Shown: positions 63,701-64,000 of the stretch, in pieces
Layout: each line of letters starts with the position of its first letter
Position numbering within the stretch: the first letter of the stretch is position 1
Source: Saxidomus purpurata
Lineage: Eukaryota; Mollusca; Bivalvia; Venerida; Veneridae
Direction of reading: 5' to 3'
NCBI GenBank assembly: GCA_022818135.1
Contig: JAFMSR010000018.1
Coordinates: forward strand, 5,118,542 to 5,182,541
Length of the DNA stretch: 64,000 nt
Program-made: the position numbers and the translations under genes
The notes under the pieces: model-generated
The model's database searches: none
The model's input: only the letters and a program-made list of their open reading frames with translations
Told to the model about the DNA's origin: nothing

Positions 63701-64000
63701 TTGAATATTTTTACTGATTTTTTTTAGATATACATAAGTACCATTAATTTTGTAAGCATTTTGAAAAAGAAGCACACTTAGGCATATAAGCCTTGGGCTG
63801 TATTCCATGTATATTCTAGGTATAGGCCCAAATAAAAATTCTCTTTTAGGGCAGTGCCTCAATATACAGGTATATTGATATTTTTACTGTTTATTTCAGG
63901 GGTAGAGACTTCCATCCTGCTTGGTAGTTTAGGATGTTTACACAAGTTGGTTTGGCACACAGGGAGTGGGCTGGCTGCAAGAGCTTTGTTCAAAGCTCTC
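51652..64000 (+). CDS. AP5B1: AP-5 complex subunit beta-1 (N-terminal half; runs off window)
   Basis: AP5B1 is the beta-type large subunit of the AP-5 adaptor, which acts with SPG11 and SPG15 on late endosomes/lysosomes in retrieval to the Golgi. Exons: 51652-51771, 54268-54359, 55180-55306, 55896-56027, 57257-57369, 59892-59937, 60417-60575, 61452-61526, 62377-62514, 63003-63150, 63900-64000+. All are phase-consistent, 417 codons so far against about 880 residues in human. Landmarks matching human AP5B1 as I know it: TKVELL...EE, VTSLLD, RSCACQCLIHLEEFEPGVL (human TACECLRELESCKPGLL), and IFKPPMLHQM followed by EADLIRRL (human LFKPQLVRLL, EALLLRRL). The fold should be a helical HEAT-like solenoid; no motif is catalytic. 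The ATG at 51652 has A at -3. Identity is good, though similarity is modest outside these blocks. Confidence 0.85.
52763..54242. mobile_element. hAT-like non-autonomous DNA transposon in AP5B1 intron 1
   Basis: Terminal inverted repeats CAGGCCTGTGAA (52763-52774) and TTCACAGCCCTG (54231-54242) match at 11 of 12 bases and are flanked directly by ACATAC on both sides (52757-52762 and 54243-54248). The CAGG..TGTGAA ends are hAT-type; 6-bp duplications occur in some hAT groups. The 1,480-bp interior is CpG-richer than its surroundings, has CCGCGG palindromes just inside the left end, a diverged tandem duplication of about 78 bp (53010-53165), a G-run (52863-52880) and a GC-rich block (54120-54200). 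No transposase is recognised; the 53092-53355 frame is unidentified. Confidence 0.7.
54268..54359 (+). CDS. AP5B1: AP5B1 exon 2
   Basis: 92 nt, phase 0 to 2. It starts ILYDDTIENSTKVELLINLE and ends GITEE. TKVELL aligns with TKVSLL of human AP5B1. Its acceptor lies 19 bp after the target duplication of the hAT-like element, so the element sits next to the branch-point region. Confidence 0.85.
54549..54687. mobile_element. Long palindromic MITE-like hairpin
   Basis: Arms of about 60 bp run from CCCTGTATTTTATTGTTGAA to TTCAACGATAATTACAGGG. Inside, AGTTTGGATGCG pairs with CGCATCCAAAC and AAATCAC with GTGATTT around a short loop. A solitary CTGTATTTTATCGTTAAATA further on (about 54861) suggests a related end. 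Non-coding. Confidence 0.65.
55180..55306 (+). CDS. AP5B1: AP5B1 exon 3
   Basis: 127 nt, phase 2 to 0. It starts (S)VDQIVTSLLDIYHQTVDNG and ends IVQLQQL. VTSLLD matches ATSLLD of human AP5B1. Confidence 0.88.
55896..56027 (+). CDS. AP5B1: AP5B1 exon 4
   Basis: 44 codons, phase 0 to 0. It starts LSDLCKSFVKELVSIVTSRV and ends CACQCLIHLEEFEP. The C-x-CL-x-x-LE-x-x-x-PG block across this junction is the best family signature in the window. Confidence 0.92.
56215..56375 (+). mobile_element. tRNA-derived SINE fragment
   Basis: B-box-like GGTTCGAGCCCC at 56249-56260, followed by CAGTACTGGTTTTTCCAGGAA, the central block of the SINE family in this window. No 5' A box. Confidence 0.5.
56388..56998 (-). 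mobile_element. Third hairpin/146-bp element, reverse orientation, 5'-truncated
   Basis: The left edge is the reverse complement of the 22-kb element's 3' end (CTAG, hairpin, ATTAATACCC, then the unique 3' region). Four monomers follow, with CACTGCACTTCCT at 56544, 56676, 56822 and 56968, spaced 132, 146 and 146 bp; the short one has lost about 14 bp. The cap TATACCCCC is absent. Sequence passes directly into another repeat at about 56999. Confidence 0.7.
56999..57190 (+). repeat. Fragment of a different dispersed repeat, joined to the truncated element
   Basis: Contains CCTTGTGAACATTCTAGAGG, ATGAGAATTGGTTGAAATGT, and an end CAGGTGAGCAGTATAAAGGG like the 3' end at 50.8 kb (GGTGAGCGAAATAGGG). 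It is taken as the 3' part of another hairpin-type family. Confidence 0.45.
57257..57369 (+). CDS. AP5B1: AP5B1 exon 5
   Basis: 113 nt, phase 0 to 2. It starts GVLVNHYDDFNQLARQERTD and ends AKILVSSG plus TG. It continues the PG(V/L)L block of the family. Confidence 0.88.
57454..58340 (+). mobile_element. Hairpin-capped repeat element, third family, about 170-bp monomers
   Basis: Cap AGCTCGACTTTTC / GAAAAGGGGAGCT (57454-57482). Four to five degrading copies of a unit of about 170 bp follow, with TTGGTTAAGTTTTT at 57520 and 57691, and TTTGAAACTTA, ACAAGAG..ATAACTCTGTCAAGGTTT blocks recurring. Later copies are more decayed. The 138-codon frame starting in exon 5 simply runs into it. Confidence 0.6.
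58998..59094. mobile_element. 97-bp palindromic MITE with TA flanks
   Basis: Arms of about 38 bp: TAGATAGAGTACTGTT on the left and AACAGTACTCTATCTA on the right, with further matching inside (CGAATAA/TTATTCTCG, GTCATTTC/GAAATAAC). The centre is the perfect hairpin GGAGGCTATGCCTCC. TA at both tips fits a Tc1/mariner-type insertion. Non-coding; inside AP5B1 intron 5. Confidence 0.75.
59340..59440 (-). mobile_element. tRNA-like SINE fragment, reverse orientation
   Basis: On the minus strand GCTCTGGACTACCAATCCGG is followed by a B-box-like TTTTCAAATCCCAGCCGG, then a CACTGGAAATTCCAGAAATG central block. Partial. Confidence 0.45.
59490..59790. mobile_element. Dispersed repeat copy with TGATCATGATCTGCACT core
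   Basis: GTGCAGATCATGGTCTGCA (about 59498) and CTGATCATGATCTGCACT (59643) face each other. They are followed by TGGTTCTGTCCAAATTGAAA, as at 34.8 and 21.05 kb. Confidence 0.5.
59892..59937 (+). CDS. AP5B1: AP5B1 exon 6 (46 nt)
   Basis: Phase 2 to 0, reading (C)VPGERNNVGTQQGLQ, in the region where AP5B1 proteins have a variable linker. The acceptor is the first AG (atatttag). A second AG eight bases on (ttccag) would give TGG TGA, an immediate stop, so the upstream one is chosen. Supported by phase and position, not by homology. Confidence 0.65.
60417..60575 (+). CDS. AP5B1: AP5B1 exon 7
   Basis: 53 codons, phase 0 to 0. It starts NNLQKQISFEPQDIRQTAAF and ends LLAKHVPEVSPM. It corresponds to the EEARELRAAVIQLLDTSYLL stretch of human AP5B1. 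Acceptor atttcag. Confidence 0.88.
61185..61330 (+). mobile_element. SINE fragment
   Basis: TGATTGAAGGTTATGGTTTC, a B-box-like region, then CACTGGTCCCCTGTC and GACATTAAACC. Same family order as the copies at 5.4 and 63.3 kb. Confidence 0.4.
61452..61526 (+). CDS. AP5B1: AP5B1 exon 8
   Basis: 25 codons, phase 0 to 0, starting IFKPPMLHQMSTMSCVIFHT. Matches the LFKPQLVRLLGTAQLTLLHA block of human AP5B1. Confidence 0.9.
62377..62514 (+). CDS. AP5B1: AP5B1 exon 9
   Basis: 46 codons, phase 0 to 0. It starts REFKGEILSQQEEADLIRRL and ends WAHAYQK. Matches AAFGEALFTAQDEALLLRRL of human AP5B1. Confidence 0.92.
62750..62930 (+). mobile_element. SINE relic
   Basis: GAGGGTCATCAATTTGAGAC (decayed B box), GCTACAGACCTCACTGTGTT, then GGTTAGGTAAACTGTCCACA and GAGTGACTGAAAT. 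The blocks follow the family order of the copy at 63.3 kb. Confidence 0.45.
63003..63150 (+). CDS. AP5B1: AP5B1 exon 10
   Basis: 148 nt, phase 0 to 1. It starts DGDKNVAIHDSIKQNHRLFF and continues YPSVFDSIDLQLRKLYM. It fits the solenoid region of AP5B1; the FYPSVFDSIDLQLRKL part corresponds to GPQLCRGLLPSLLHDPMALL only loosely. Confidence 0.82.
63318..63550 (+). mobile_element. Best-preserved tRNA-derived SINE
   Basis: A-box-like TGGTTGAGTGGCTAGAGTCG, then GGTCATGGGTTTGAGCCCTG (B box), GCTACCAACCATGTCTCTTT, CACTGGATCTTTCTAGGAAC, GCTAGGCAAACTTCCTGCCT and GTTGTCAAATCCC. This copy defines the block order used to recognise the others. Confidence 0.7.
63900..64000 (+). CDS. AP5B1: AP5B1 exon 11 (cut by window end)
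   Basis: Phase 1 start, reading GVETSILLGSLGCLHKLVWH and on to the window edge still open. Acceptor atttcag. The remainder of the gene, about 460 codons, lies to the right. Confidence 0.85.

Overview
This window is intron-rich, AT-rich animal nuclear DNA. It carries parts of two conserved genes, both on the + strand and head to tail. The protein sequences are clearly bilaterian. The many hairpin-capped elements with internal tandem repeats, together with tRNA-derived SINE relics, look like a mollusc and probably a bivalve. That placement is inference from repeat style, not from a marker gene.

Region 1 (1-43,959) is most of a Groucho/TLE transcriptional co-repressor gene. The window opens inside an upstream intron; roughly the first 78 residues (start of the Q domain) lie before it. 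Seventeen coding exons, all phase-consistent, give 643 residues: the rest of the Q domain, then the GP, CcN and SP regions and a complete seven-bladed WD40 propeller ending in YEVIF and a stop at 43,957-43,959. The variable linker (GP/CcN/SP) has unusual splice architecture. A 14-nt microexon sits in a 20.8-kb stretch, with a possible 53-nt frame-equivalent alternative upstream of it. A 30-bp tandem duplication copies one 3' splice site in frame, and a roughly 47-50 bp minisatellite has multiplied one 5' splice site.

Region 2 (43,960-51,651) is the TLE 3' UTR and the intergenic interval. It holds several AATAAA candidates, a cluster of CATGTG E-boxes, small tandem repeats, and near its right end two perfect TGACGTCA (CRE) sites and a TATA-like box before the next gene.

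Region 3 (51,652-64,000) is the first 11 coding exons (417 codons, about half) of AP5B1, the beta-type large subunit of the AP-5 adaptor complex of late endosomes and lysosomes. It runs off the right edge. Its intron 1 carries a 1,480-bp hAT-like element with a 6-bp target duplication, ending 19 bp before exon 2. Other introns hold palindromic MITEs, SINEs and satellite-bearing elements.

The introns hold at least four families of hairpin-capped repeats. The best defined one (22.3, 39.0 and 56.4 kb) shares terminal hairpins and a 3' CTAG, and carries internal monomers of 146 bp even where the monomer sequence has diverged strongly. No tRNA, rRNA, CRISPR or prokaryote-type feature was seen.
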